From Danxiaibacter sp048498555 (lineage in GTDB: Bacteria; Bacteroidota; Bacteroidia; Chitinophagales; Chitinophagaceae), in the NCBI GenBank assembly GCA_048498555.1, contig JBEHXT010000004.1, forward strand, positions 186,001 to 250,000: a DNA stretch of 64,000 nucleotides, in the 5' to 3' direction. Position 1 is the stretch's first letter; each line of letters opens with the position of its first letter. The notes under the pieces are model-generated. The model made no database searches and was not told the DNA's origin. It saw nothing but the letters and a program-made list of their open reading frames with translations. Shown here one piece after another: positions 54,986 through 63,124 of this stretch. Made by a program: the position numbers and the translations under genes.

Positions 54986-55306
54986 ATGAACAATATTCCT
55001 ATGACAAACTTTATCCAAGAATTTGCAAAGAAATTCCTTTCCAAAAAGCAGTTTCAACAACTCTCGCAAGACGGAGCTATTGTTATTGATGTGAGTGCAC
55101 CCAACGAGTTTAAAACCGGTCATTTGGACAACTCACTCAATCTGCCACTACAATCTTTAATTCAAAAGATTCCCCAGCTAAGTGCTCACAAAAAACCTGT
55201 TATTGCTGTATGCCGCACAGGCGTAAAAAGCAGCCTTGCAGTTGCACTGTTAGCCAATGCCGGCGTTGAAGCATTTAACGGTGGTGCCTGGCAGAATTTT
55301 CTTTGA
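54986..55306 (+). CDS. Rhodanese-like sulfurtransferase
   Basis: 106 aa single rhodanese domain. IVIDVSAPNEFKTGHLDNSLNLPLQ is the CH2A motif and IAVCRTGVKSSLAVALLANAG contains the active-site loop CRTGVKS with the catalytic Cys. It could move sulfane sulfur, perhaps linked to the nearby isc genes (inference). ATG 54986 is preferred over an earlier in-frame start at 54947. Confidence 0.9.
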   Translation: MNNIPMTNFIQEFAKKFLSKKQFQQLSQDGAIVIDVSAPNEFKTGHLDNSLNLPLQSLIQKIPQLSAHKKPVIAVCRTGVKSSLAVALLANAGVEAFNGGAWQNFL

Positions 55307-55360
55307 TGCGTAAAGTGAAGTAGCGTCAGATGCCTGCAGATACTATCGATTTCAATTCAA

Positions 55361-55547
55361 GTACGAGTGACGGAGTACGAAGTACCTACGTGCGTCAGCG
55401 TTATGTATAATGGACAGCTTTATATGACGATGGGGGTTTAACCTGGAGTATTCCGGCTTACTTGCTTGTGTTAAACGCACAAGTCTATCTTACCCAATAG
55501 CCAACAGCCCACAGCTGATGGCCAATGGCTAGCACCTGATAGCTTTT
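55361..55547. repeat. Heptad arrays of two types
   Basis: 55361-55388 is GTACGAG type. 55499-55547 is seven units (AGCCAAC, AGCCCAC, AGCTGAT, GGCCAAT, GGCTAGC, ACCTGAT, AGCTTTT) in register, again mixing two cores. The 55307-55577 gap has no gene. Confidence 0.65.
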
Positions 55548-55550
55548 TCT

Positions 55551-55558
55551 TACCTTTG
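55551..55558 (+). promoter_or_regulatory. -7 box (TACCTTTG) of the DUF983 gene
   Basis: TACCTTTG, the most typical Bacteroidota -7 sequence, about 28 bp before the ATG at 55587. A clear -33 box is not seen; the upstream position is taken by a heptad array. Confidence 0.5.
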
Positions 55559-55586
55559 TAGCCTCAGGATTTTTAAATTGTTTACT

Positions 55587-56045
55587 ATGAGTGGTGAAAG
55601 AAAGCCATCCTATTTTTTAAGTGTATTAGGCAATAAGTGCCCCAGGTGCAGAGAAGGAAAAATTTTTAAATCTGGCAATGCGTACGATCTTAAAGAGAGC
55701 AGATATATCAAAATGAATGACAAATGCCCTGTGTGCGGGCAACCCACGGAAATAGAAGTTGGTTTCTATTACGGTACAGGTTATGTAAGCTATGCTATAA
55801 CGATTGGGTTAAGCGTGGCTACCTTTATCGCGTGGTGGGTGCTTATCGGATTTTCCATCCAGGATAACCGCATCTTTTATTGGCTTGGCTTGAATTCACT
55901 TTCCCTGGTTGTTTTGCAGCCCGTTATTATGCGGTTTTCACGAAGCATTTGGCTGAGTTGGTTTGTGAAGTATGATAAGGATTGGGCTGGTAAAGCCGCT
56001 GATAACAATGAACGTGTTGTGCCAGAACATATGGGTAATTGGTGA
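55587..56045 (+). CDS. DUF983 family membrane protein
   Basis: 152 aa. Zinc-ribbon-like CPRCREG and CPVCGQP pairs (four Cys) precede two membrane helices (YAITIGLSVATFIAWWVLIGF and LGLNSLSLVVLQPVIM). DUF983 is widespread in Bacteroidota and alpha-proteobacteria with no firm function. ATG 55587 chosen; TTG 55578 is in frame. Confidence 0.88.
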   Translation: MSGERKPSYFLSVLGNKCPRCREGKIFKSGNAYDLKESRYIKMNDKCPVCGQPTEIEVGFYYGTGYVSYAITIGLSVATFIAWWVLIGFSIQDNRIFYWLGLNSLSLVVLQPVIMRFSRSIWLSWFVKYDKDWAGKAADNNERVVPEHMGNW

Positions 56046-56372
56046 TAAAAAATGCATTAACTGAGATGCGGAAGTTTGAAAGGTTCTGTCAAAATAATTC
56101 CTGTTGATGTGCAATTTAATTTACACTCATTCTTCCGATCAGCTTATACGGACAAAAAAATGTACGACCTTGCTATCCGAATCTACCGCTTATTAACCGC
56201 AACTATTCCGCAAGCCCTTCAACGGCAAAAAAGTCGCTCAAACTCTGGATCATTTTCAGAAAACTACATGTAAATATTCCACTTATTTATGGGACCAAAA
56301 GAAGATGTATTCGCCATCTTTTATTCAATCTGACATATTAATTTAGCCCGCAATTGTTTCTGAATAGAAGAT
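56046..56372. other. Non-coding stretch left of the peptide-export island
   Basis: About 330 bp of AT-rich sequence. Open frames here (for example 56076-56273) have no protein-like pattern or recognisable start signal. No repeat array is visible. It marks the border between housekeeping genes and the accessory island. Confidence 0.5.
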
Positions 56373-56540
56373 ATGCCCGATTGCAGATTTTTCAATAAGG
56401 CGGACAGAAATGCCAAACTGCTAGCCATTCCGATCAACTCCAATTTCAAGTCGATAATTAACATTATGACAAATAATACTGGATTCCTTACAGCCGCATT
56501 TGTGACGCTTATTGCAATACTTATTTTTTTGAACTTATGA
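56373..56540 (+). CDS. Small putative membrane peptide overlapping the HTH gene
   Basis: An ORF of 55 codons whose last ~20 residues form one hydrophobic helix (TGFLTAAFVTLIAILIFLNL). A shorter 24-aa version starts at ATG 56466. The stop overlaps the following HTH gene's ATG as ATGA, which argues for translational coupling. There is no homology that I can name, and the N-terminal part of the long version is not convincing. Confidence 0.35.
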   Translation: MPDCRFFNKADRNAKLLAIPINSNFKSIINIMTNNTGFLTAAFVTLIAILIFLNL

Positions 56541-56857
56541 GAAAATGGATGGATAAAGTAACCCAACTAAAAGAAATGTATCACCTTATTAATAAAGAAA
56601 AAACCGGCACTCCTGCGTTGCTTGCAAAAAAACTTAATTATAGTCGTACCAAGCTTTACGAGGACATCGAATTTCTTAAACAACAAGGTTGGCCTATTTC
56701 CTATTCAAAAAAGAAAAGAACATTTTATTTTCTACGTCCGTGTGAATTGGAAATCAAAGCTGAAATAAAGTTCCTGGATAATGAAGAAACAGTAAATATT
56801 ACTGGTGGCTATTCTACTTTTTTTGCAAAAAACGATTTTTTTCATTTGTTTTTATAG
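56537..56857 (+). CDS. Small HTH protein, putative regulator of the peptide locus
   Basis: 106 aa. Residues ~10-60 form an HTH (LYEDIEFLKQQGWPISYSKKKRTFYF, winged-helix/HTH_11 style: recognition helix then a beta wing). A Bacteroidota-type tail with CELEIKAEIKFLDNEETVNITGG follows. No sensor domain. The start could also be at the internal Met5. It overlaps the preceding small ORF and precedes the double-glycine peptide genes by ~180 bp, so it is a candidate local regulator. Confidence 0.65.
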   Translation: MRKWMDKVTQLKEMYHLINKEKTGTPALLAKKLNYSRTKLYEDIEFLKQQGWPISYSKKKRTFYFLRPCELEIKAEIKFLDNEETVNITGGYSTFFAKNDFFHLFL

Positions 56858-57034
56858 CGTCCGTTTTTCTGAACGCAAGTATTTATACTTTCAAATCCTG
56901 TTTTGCAAAACTCAAGCTTTGATTGCAGCTTGCTAAATAGCAATCATTTTGTTCTTGCTAAAGGACTGGGTGGGATTACCTTCTGAAACCCATGCGTATC
57001 GCGAAAAAGTAAGAGATTAAATGTCATTAAAGTT

Positions 57035-57226
57035 ATGAACAGAATAGATCTGGAAGAAATGAACCTTTCTCCGTTGTGTGCTTCCGAAATGCAAGAAACG
57101 GACGGAGGCTTCTGGCAGTTTATAGTCGGTGCGATCGTCGGCGGAATTGTTTGGGATGCCGTACAAGGCTTTGGCAGCGGCTTTAATAAGGGTGCAAATC
57201 AAGCAGCAGACCCAACTGCATGGTAA
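57035..57226 (+). CDS. Double-glycine leader peptide A (bacteriocin-like)
   Basis: 63 aa. A ~25-residue charged leader ends in DGG (Gly24-Gly25), the cleavage signal of C39-peptidase ABC exporters. The 38-residue core after it (starting FWQFIVGAIVGG) is hydrophobic then glycine-rich, with GxxxG at 32-36 and again at 49-53 and a final Trp. No cysteine occurs in the core. This fits a class II (unmodified) bacteriocin or signalling peptide exported by the transporter at 59394-61553. Confidence 0.75.
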   Translation: MNRIDLEEMNLSPLCASEMQETDGGFWQFIVGAIVGGIVWDAVQGFGSGFNKGANQAADPTAW

Positions 57227-57247
57227 ATACAATTAAATAAAAAAGTT

Positions 57248-57430
57248 ATGAAACAAAACAATCAAATAGTTTTAGCGCCACTGCAGTTAGAAGAACTTAC
57301 AATAGCTGATTGTGTGTCTATTGATGGAGGAAACATCTTTTATGACGCCGGCGCATGGATAGGAGAAAAAGTTGGTGCCGCTGCCAAGTTCGTGGCCTCC
57401 TTAGATTGGACGGGAAGTTTTGCGGGATAG
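57248..57430 (+). CDS. Double-glycine leader peptide B (bacteriocin-like)
   Basis: 60 aa, 21 bp after peptide A. The leader (residues 1-28) has the LQLEEL...I-DGG pattern of double-glycine leaders and ends at Gly27-Gly28. The 32-residue core (starting NIFYDAGAWIGEKVG) has stacked GxxxG motifs at 35-39-43. It is different in sequence from peptide A, so the pair resembles a two-peptide (class IIb) system rather than a simple duplication. It is followed by a perfect AT-rich terminator. Confidence 0.75.
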   Translation: MKQNNQIVLAPLQLEELTIADCVSIDGGNIFYDAGAWIGEKVGAAAKFVASLDWTGSFAG

Positions 57431-57485
57431 TAATTTGAAATAAATATGAATTTGCAAAATACATATTTGTAACAACCTGCCTTTT

Positions 57486-57534
57486 AAAACTAATAAATCT
57501 ACATGTGTATCTACATATTGATTTATTAGTTTTT
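57486..57534 (+). terminator. Terminator after the peptide pair
   Basis: AAAACTAATAAATC (57486-57499) and GATTTATTAGTTTT (57520-57533) form a perfect 14-bp stem with a 20-nt loop, ending in a T run. It separates the peptide genes from the small membrane protein and the exporter. Confidence 0.7.
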
Positions 57535-57572
57535 CCGTCATTTTGATTTATAACGGCTATGAATCTAATTCT

Positions 57573-57719
57573 ATGAGTAAAAAAAGGGCATTCTGGATTG
57601 AGATAGCAACTATTATGGTAGCTTTTTTTTTAAATGAAAATACTAAGTTGCCCACATCTGTTTGGGTTGGTTGTAGCTGTGGCTTGACTATGTATATTTT
57701 CAGCAAAATCAAATCCTAA
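57573..57719 (+). CDS. 48-aa two-helix membrane protein, candidate immunity protein
   Basis: Starts MSKKRAFWIEIATIMVAFFL, then a short polar loop (NENTKLPTS) and a second hydrophobic stretch with VGCSCGLTMYIF and a basic end (SKIKS). It is a tiny basic double-spanning membrane protein directly behind the bacteriocin-like peptides. Small membrane proteins at this position often give producer immunity in class II systems; that is inference here. There is no homology that I recognise. Confidence 0.5.
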   Translation: MSKKRAFWIEIATIMVAFFLNENTKLPTSVWVGCSCGLTMYIFSKIKS

Positions 57720-57802
57720 ACTATGTTTCGTTACCCTAAACATCCAGTTCCTAAAGTTTCTATCGATTCTACACTTCAAACTCATAGGCAAAAAATTTAT
57801 TG

Positions 57803-58189
57803 ATGTTCGTGATGCTCGGTATAGCACTCTTACACAAATCACCTCGTTACCTTTTTCAAAAAAAAAGGCAACCCAACAACTATTTGCTGTTAATTACACC
57901 TGATCCTGTTTTTGGCCTTTTAAATCTGCAATTTGATAAAGGTGTGGGTAGACGTTGGATGTCTGGTATTATTTCTATAATATCTCCTGGAATATTTATG
58001 TACTTTTTCATCTGGCAAAAGAATAAACAAGCTAAGATATTTTCGTACTATAACCACTTACTCGCAAATGAGTCTGCTTATATTTATTTCAACACTTGGA
58101 CCGTAAATATTTTAAGCAACGAAGTAAGCATAAGACAAAGTTCACCACCGAAAATGTATAGGAACGCTACATCGCGACACCTTTTTTAA
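57803..58189 (+). CDS. Hypothetical ORF, weak
   Basis: An open frame of about 128 codons, with possible starts TTG 57800 or ATG 57803. It has one clear hydrophobic segment (SGIISIISPGIFMYFFIW) and no recognised domain. A run of nine A at 57858-57866 is in its 5' part, and a different frame is well formed just before the run (KFIDVRDARYSTLTQ), so a frameshift or a decayed gene is possible. It ends 15 bp before the HlyD gene. I am not sure it is expressed. Confidence 0.3.
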   Translation: MFVMLGIALLHKSPRYLFQKKRQPNNYLLLITPDPVFGLLNLQFDKGVGRRWMSGIISIISPGIFMYFFIWQKNKQAKIFSYYNHLLANESAYIYFNTWTVNILSNEVSIRQSSPPKMYRNATSRHLF

Positions 58190-58204
58190 TTTGCACAAAA
58201 CCTT

Positions 58205-59362
58205 ATGCTCCATACCTATTCTCAATTATCAGATACAGCTGTTGCTTACCTTTCAGACTTTCGTAAAAAAAGCTTTTTGCTATATTTTATCATTTTACTA
58301 ATGGCTACATGTGCCCTTTCCTCCCTCCCATTCATACATACAACTATTTCTGTAAAAGCTTCTGGAATAATACGCCCAATAAACGAGCGAACAGAAGTAA
58401 AACCCGTGATCAGTGGCATAATCGACACATTGTATCATAACGAGGGTAGTACAATAAAGAAAGGTGATAAGCTGCTCCGCATTAAAGACCAGATCACTAA
58501 AAGCAAAAAAATATTAAACAACTACGAAATCAACCAACACGAACGATTTATACACGATTTGCAATTGATTACCAGCTGTGCTGTTGATGAAAAAATTGTT
58601 AATCAGTTAATATCGCCATTGTACCGAGAACAGGTTAGCACATTTTTACATCAGCAGGCAGACAGGGACGCCTCATTAAAAAAAGCCACAAAAGAATTTG
58701 ACATGAATAGCAGTCTTGCAAAAGACAAGGTAATTTCACCAAAAGAATTTTTTGATACCCAGATAGAATATGATAAAGCTGTCGCTGCAAGCAAATCATT
58801 CACCCGTCAACAACAAAGCAACTGGCAGCAAGATCTGGCTCGCTACCAGTTAGAACTTTCTCAATACCAGGAGCAGTTGCATCAAATATCAACAGATGCT
58901 TCTTACTACGAAGTTATTGCTCCAATTTCCGGCACCATCCAGGGAATTAATACTAGATACGCAGGATCTTTATTACAAACTAATGAAACAATTTGCACCA
59001 TTTCTCCTGAAGGTGCTATTCTTGGAGAATGCTATGTGTCGCCTAAAAATATCGGCCTAATAAAAAAAGGACAAAAAGTTCAGTTTCAGATTGATGCTTA
59101 CGATTACAATTATTTCGGTATTCTAACAGGTAAGGTAGTTGCTATAGATAATGATTTTTCTGTAATAGAAAATACCCCGGCATTTAAAGTACGCTGCAAT
59201 TTTGACGACACCCAACTTAATCTAAAAAACGGCTTTTCAGGCTCACTTCAAAAAGGGCTAACATTTCAGGCACGTTTTGTTATCGGAGAAAGAACAGTAT
59301 GGCAACTGCTTTGGGATAAAATTGATGATTGGTTAAATCCGGCATCACCGCAAAAAGGTTAG
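58205..59362 (+). CDS. HlyD-family membrane fusion protein
   Basis: 385 aa. One N-terminal helix (LLYFIILLMATCALSSLPFI, ~25-45), then a beta/barrel-sandwich half (SGIIRPINERTEVKPVISGIIDTLYHNEGSTIKKGDKLLRI), a long coiled-coil hairpin (residues ~95-225, charged and Gln-rich) and the returning half with YYEVIAPISGTIQGINTRYAGSLLQTNETICTI. It bridges the exporter to an outer-membrane channel. No TolC-like gene is in the island. Spaced 31 bp from the exporter gene. Confidence 0.88.
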   Translation: MLHTYSQLSDTAVAYLSDFRKKSFLLYFIILLMATCALSSLPFIHTTISVKASGIIRPINERTEVKPVISGIIDTLYHNEGSTIKKGDKLLRIKDQITKSKKILNNYEINQHERFIHDLQLITSCAVDEKIVNQLISPLYREQVSTFLHQQADRDASLKKATKEFDMNSSLAKDKVISPKEFFDTQIEYDKAVAASKSFTRQQQSNWQQDLARYQLELSQYQEQLHQISTDASYYEVIAPISGTIQGINTRYAGSLLQTNETICTISPEGAILGECYVSPKNIGLIKKGQKVQFQIDAYDYNYFGILTGKVVAIDNDFSVIENTPAFKVRCNFDDTQLNLKNGFSGSLQKGLTFQARFVIGERTVWQLLWDKIDDWLNPASPQKG

Positions 59363-59393
59363 ATTCTCTAAAAAAATCAGTTTCAAAAAAAAT

Positions 59394-61553
59394 ATGCGCA
59401 AGGGAACAAAAGTTAAGCAAAGGGATATTACTGATTGCGGAGCGGCTTGTATAGCATCAATAGCAGCCTATTATAAATTACATTTACCAGTAAGTAGAAT
59501 AAGGCAATTTGCGGGAACTGATAAAAGAGGCACAAATGTACTGGGTTTAATTGAAGCCGCGGAACGACTATGCCTTCAGGCTAAAGGCGCAAAGGGCAAT
59601 AGTGATAGCCTTACCAAAATTCCTTTACCTGCTATTGCGCATGTAGTTGTAAAAAATGGATTGCATCATTATGTAGTGCTATACAAGGTCACTGATCGCC
59701 ATGTTACCTTTATGGATCCTGCCGATGGGAAATTTTTAAAAAAACCCATGGAGGATTTTAAACAGGAATGGAGCGGGGTAATTGTTTTGCTTTTACCTGG
59801 GGAAAACTTTGTAAAAGGCTCTCAAAAGGAGTCTCACACAAAGCGCTTTTGGCAACTAGTTGCACCGCACAAAAGCATGATGCTGCAAGCACTATTTGGA
59901 GCTTTGATTTACACAATACTGGGCTTAAGCATTTCAATATACGTACAAAAAATAGTAGACTTTGTATTGGTAGAAGGAAATCTTAAATTACTAAATGCAA
60001 TGAGCATTGCCATGATAGTAGTCCTCATTTTTCAAATAATTATTAACTACTCAAAGTCGCTAATTGGGTTGCAAACCGGTCAAATGATCGATGCACAACT
60101 GATCATGGGTTATTACAGGCATTTGCTTCGTTTGCCCCAACGTTTTTTTGATACAATGCGTGTCGGAGAAATTATCAGCCGAATAAATGATGCCGTTAAA
60201 ATTCGCTTATTCATTAATGAGGTCGCGCTAAACCTTATTGTAAATATGTTAATTGTTGGGCTTTCAATTATGATAATGTTTTTATACTATTGGAAGCTTG
60301 CCTTAATCGCGCTTTTTATAATTCCTGTTTATTTATCACTTTACTACATTAGCAATCGTGTCAACAAAAATTGGCAACGAACCCTAATGGAAAACACTGC
60401 GGAACTCGAAACTCAATTGGTAGAAAGCATTAATGCCGCAGGCACTATCAAGCGATTTGGAGTGGAAGAATACAGCAACCTGAAAACAGAAAATAAATTT
60501 ATACAACTCCTGAGATCTATTTACACAAGCACAATTAAAAGTTTGTATATAGCAAATGCATCTGAATTTTGTACGCGGCTGTTAACAATCCTTCTACTAT
60601 GGACGGGCAGTTATTTTGTAATACAAAAGGAATTGTCGCCGGGTGAACTATTGTCCTTCTATGCGTTAATTGGCTATCTTACTGGTCCCGCTATGTCCCT
60701 GATAACAGCTAATAAAAGTATTCAGGATGCAGTAATAGCAGCAGATCGTTTATTTGAAATAATCGATTTGGAAGCAGAAGAAGATGGTAACAAGAAACTT
60801 GAGCTTAGCTCAGATTTAATTGGCGATATTCAATTTAATAATGTTCATTTTCGCTACGGAACGCGTGCAATGATCTTTGCCGGATTAAGCCTGCGCATTC
60901 AAAAAAATATGACCACGGCCGTGGTTGGGGAAAGTGGAAGTGGAAAATCAACATTACTTTCAATACTTCAAAACCTGTATCCTTTAAAGGATGGAACTGT
61001 TACAATCGGCGGCATGGATATAAGGTATATTTCCAATAACAGCCTGCGCAATACTATATCGGTTGTACCACAACAAATAGATTTATTGGCCGGAACAATA
61101 GCGGAAAATATAGCGATTGGGGAATACGAGCCTGATATGAAACGGGTTTTAGGTTTATGTGCCTTATTAGGCATCAACGAGTTTATTGAAAAGTTACCCA
61201 ACAGCTACTACGCTGTAATAAGCGAGCAAGGAGTAAATTTATCCGGAGGGCAAAAACAACGTTTGGCTATTGCAAGAGCATTATATCGCAACCCTGAAAT
61301 TCTAATCCTGGATGAGGCCACATCTTCACTCGATCCTGCAAGTGAGCAAAAAGTGCATGAAACCTTACATTGGTTCAAACAACAAAATAAAATTATAATA
61401 ATCATTGCGCACCGGCTGTCCACAATTCAAAACTGTGACGATATAGTAGTATTGAAAGAAGGGAAATTAATTGAGCAGGGTAAACATGAAGATCTCATGA
61501 AAGACAACGGTCATTATGCCATGCTTTGGAGATACCATAGTGCAAAAATTTGA
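59394..61553 (+). CDS. C39-peptidase ABC exporter (PCAT) for double-glycine peptides
   Basis: 719 aa with three parts. The N-terminal C39 peptidase has an intact triad: Cys15 in DCGAACIAS, His92 in HHYVVLY and Asp108 in MDPADG. A six-helix ABC exporter membrane domain spans residues ~160-440. The nucleotide-binding domain has Walker A GESGSGKST (512-520), signature LSGGQKQR (616-623), Walker B ILILDEATSSLD and H-loop IIAHRLSTI. It cleaves leaders after GG and exports the cores, so peptides A and B are the obvious substrates. Confidence 0.94.
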   Translation: MRKGTKVKQRDITDCGAACIASIAAYYKLHLPVSRIRQFAGTDKRGTNVLGLIEAAERLCLQAKGAKGNSDSLTKIPLPAIAHVVVKNGLHHYVVLYKVTDRHVTFMDPADGKFLKKPMEDFKQEWSGVIVLLLPGENFVKGSQKESHTKRFWQLVAPHKSMMLQALFGALIYTILGLSISIYVQKIVDFVLVEGNLKLLNAMSIAMIVVLIFQIIINYSKSLIGLQTGQMIDAQLIMGYYRHLLRLPQRFFDTMRVGEIISRINDAVKIRLFINEVALNLIVNMLIVGLSIMIMFLYYWKLALIALFIIPVYLSLYYISNRVNKNWQRTLMENTAELETQLVESINAAGTIKRFGVEEYSNLKTENKFIQLLRSIYTSTIKSLYIANASEFCTRLLTILLLWTGSYFVIQKELSPGELLSFYALIGYLTGPAMSLITANKSIQDAVIAADRLFEIIDLEAEEDGNKKLELSSDLIGDIQFNNVHFRYGTRAMIFAGLSLRIQKNMTTAVVGESGSGKSTLLSILQNLYPLKDGTVTIGGMDIRYISNNSLRNTISVVPQQIDLLAGTIAENIAIGEYEPDMKRVLGLCALLGINEFIEKLPNSYYAVISEQGVNLSGGQKQRLAIARALYRNPEILILDEATSSLDPASEQKVHETLHWFKQQNKIIIIIAHRLSTIQNCDDIVVLKEGKLIEQGKHEDLMKDNGHYAMLWRYHSAKI

Positions 61554-61653
61554 CGGACATAGTCGTGTCAATTTATTGTCGGCCAGCTTCCCCAAAAAAA
61601 AGGGTTTATGAAACCACATTTCTGTGCCAATCAGAAACGAAAATCTAACAAAA

Positions 61654-61674
61654 AAGCCCCGCTTTACGGGGCTT
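61654..61674. terminator. Bidirectional terminator between exporter and NtrC genes
   Basis: AAGCCCCG (61654-61661) pairs with CGGGGCTT (61667-61674) with a 5-nt loop, A-run on the left and CTTTTATTT on the right, so it serves both converging transcripts. Confidence 0.85.
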
Positions 61675-61681
61675 CTTTTAT

Positions 61682-63124
61682 TTAATTCAATTCTCTAGTT
61701 TCCTCATAATTCCTGATCTTGTTATACAGGGTTTTCCTGTCTATGTTCAGAATTTCTGCGGCTTTCTTTTTATTAAAGTTTACTTCTTTCAAAAGGCTCA
61801 TAATTGTTTCATACTCCGCTTTCGCCGCCGCGTTTTTAAGATCCCTTTCTTTTGAAACGGGTTGTTGAGTGGTTGCAGTTACGGTTTGTATTGTTGCAGA
61901 AATCCGTTGTTCGGTATCCGTAATTAACGGCGCATTTTTTATTTCCCAAGGCAGGGTCGAAGCGCTTATTTTACCTGAAGGTGTCAGCAGTACAGCCCTT
62001 CTCACCACATTTCGGAACTCTCTTAAATTACCCGGCCATGAATACTGTAAAAAAGTATTCATAACATCGTCATCAAAACCTTCGATCTGTTTGCCTATTT
62101 CCTGGTTTGTTTTTTCCAGGAAGAACCCTGCAAATAGCGGTATATCGTCTTTCCTGTTTCTCAGCGGTGGCAGGTTAATGGAAAACTCATTAAACCTGTG
62201 GTATAAATCCTCTCTGAATTTTCCCCTTCTATAAGCATCCTGGAGATTTTCATTAGACGCAACTATGATGCGCACATCAAAGCTCATTTCTTTATTGCCA
62301 CCAACTCGCTTAAATTTTCTTTCCTGGATCACCCTTAAGAGAGAAGCCTGTATTTCATAAGAAAGATTGGCTACTTCATCCAGAAAAAGCGTACCCCCGT
62401 TGGCTAATTCAAAATGCCCTTCTTTATCAGCCAGCGCGCCGGTAAAGGCACCTTTCACGTGGCCGAATAATTCACTTCCCGCCAGTTCTTTTGACAGTGT
62501 GCCACAGTCCATCGCAATAAATGGCTTGTCTTTTCTGCTACTTCTGTCGTGAATAGTTTTCGCAATAACTTCTTTACCAGTTCCACTTTCGCCATACAGG
62601 ATAATACTGTAGCCTGTAGGGGCTACTATATCTATCTGATTGTATAATTCTTTAGTTACCGGCGAAACCCCCACCATATAATTTCCATTGGAAGTTACAG
62701 GCATAGCTTCGCTTTTTTCTTCAGGCTTTCTTGCCTCGGCAGGTTGGTAATGCTGCTGCAAGGGTTCACGCAACGCAAGCGCGAGCACATTCAATACTTC
62801 ATCCGGTATAAGCGGCTTGGTGATGTAATCATGGGCTCCTAATTTAATTACCTCTACAGCAGTTTTAATATCAGAATAGCCGGTAATGATAAACACAATT
62901 GTTTCCGGCTTCATCTGTTTGATCGCCACAAGCACATCTTTGCCTTCTTTATCTCCCAGCCTGTAATCACAAAGTACAATATCAAACGGTGTTTCTTTGC
63001 ATTTTGCAATGCCTTTCAAACCACTGTGAGATACTTCCACTTCGTAGCCATTCTTCATAAGTAACCTGCTCAGCAGAGCGCACATGTCAATGTCATCATC
63101 AATGATGAGTACTCTTTTTTTCAT
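61682..63124 (-). CDS. Sigma-54-dependent NtrC-type response regulator
   Basis: 480 aa in three domains. Receiver (1-120) with Asp10/Asp11 and phospho-acceptor Asp53 in VLCDYRLGD and Lys in ITKPLIP; AAA+ sigma-54 activation domain with GESGTGKE, the sigma-54 contact GAFTGA, GGTLFLDEVANL and the arginine-finger region REDLYHRFNEFSINLPPLRNR; Fis-type HTH at the C-terminus (EVNFNKKKAAEILNIDRKTLYNKIRNY). It activates sigma-54 promoters upon phosphorylation. No histidine kinase gene is adjacent in the window. Confidence 0.95.
   Translation of the reverse strand: MKKRVLIIDDDIDMCALLSRLLMKNGYEVEVSHSGLKGIAKCKETPFDIVLCDYRLGDKEGKDVLVAIKQMKPETIVFIITGYSDIKTAVEVIKLGAHDYITKPLIPDEVLNVLALALREPLQQHYQPAEARKPEEKSEAMPVTSNGNYMVGVSPVTKELYNQIDIVAPTGYSIILYGESGTGKEVIAKTIHDRSSRKDKPFIAMDCGTLSKELAGSELFGHVKGAFTGALADKEGHFELANGGTLFLDEVANLSYEIQASLLRVIQERKFKRVGGNKEMSFDVRIIVASNENLQDAYRRGKFREDLYHRFNEFSINLPPLRNRKDDIPLFAGFFLEKTNQEIGKQIEGFDDDVMNTFLQYSWPGNLREFRNVVRRAVLLTPSGKISASTLPWEIKNAPLITDTEQRISATIQTVTATTQQPVSKERDLKNAAAKAEYETIMSLLKEVNFNKKKAAEILNIDRKTLYNKIRNYEETRELN

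Noticed and set aside
56321..56566. Minus-strand 81-codon ORF next to the peptide island
   Set aside because: It overlaps the HTH gene start antisense and shows no signal or motif; the plus-strand micro-ORF explains the region as well or better.
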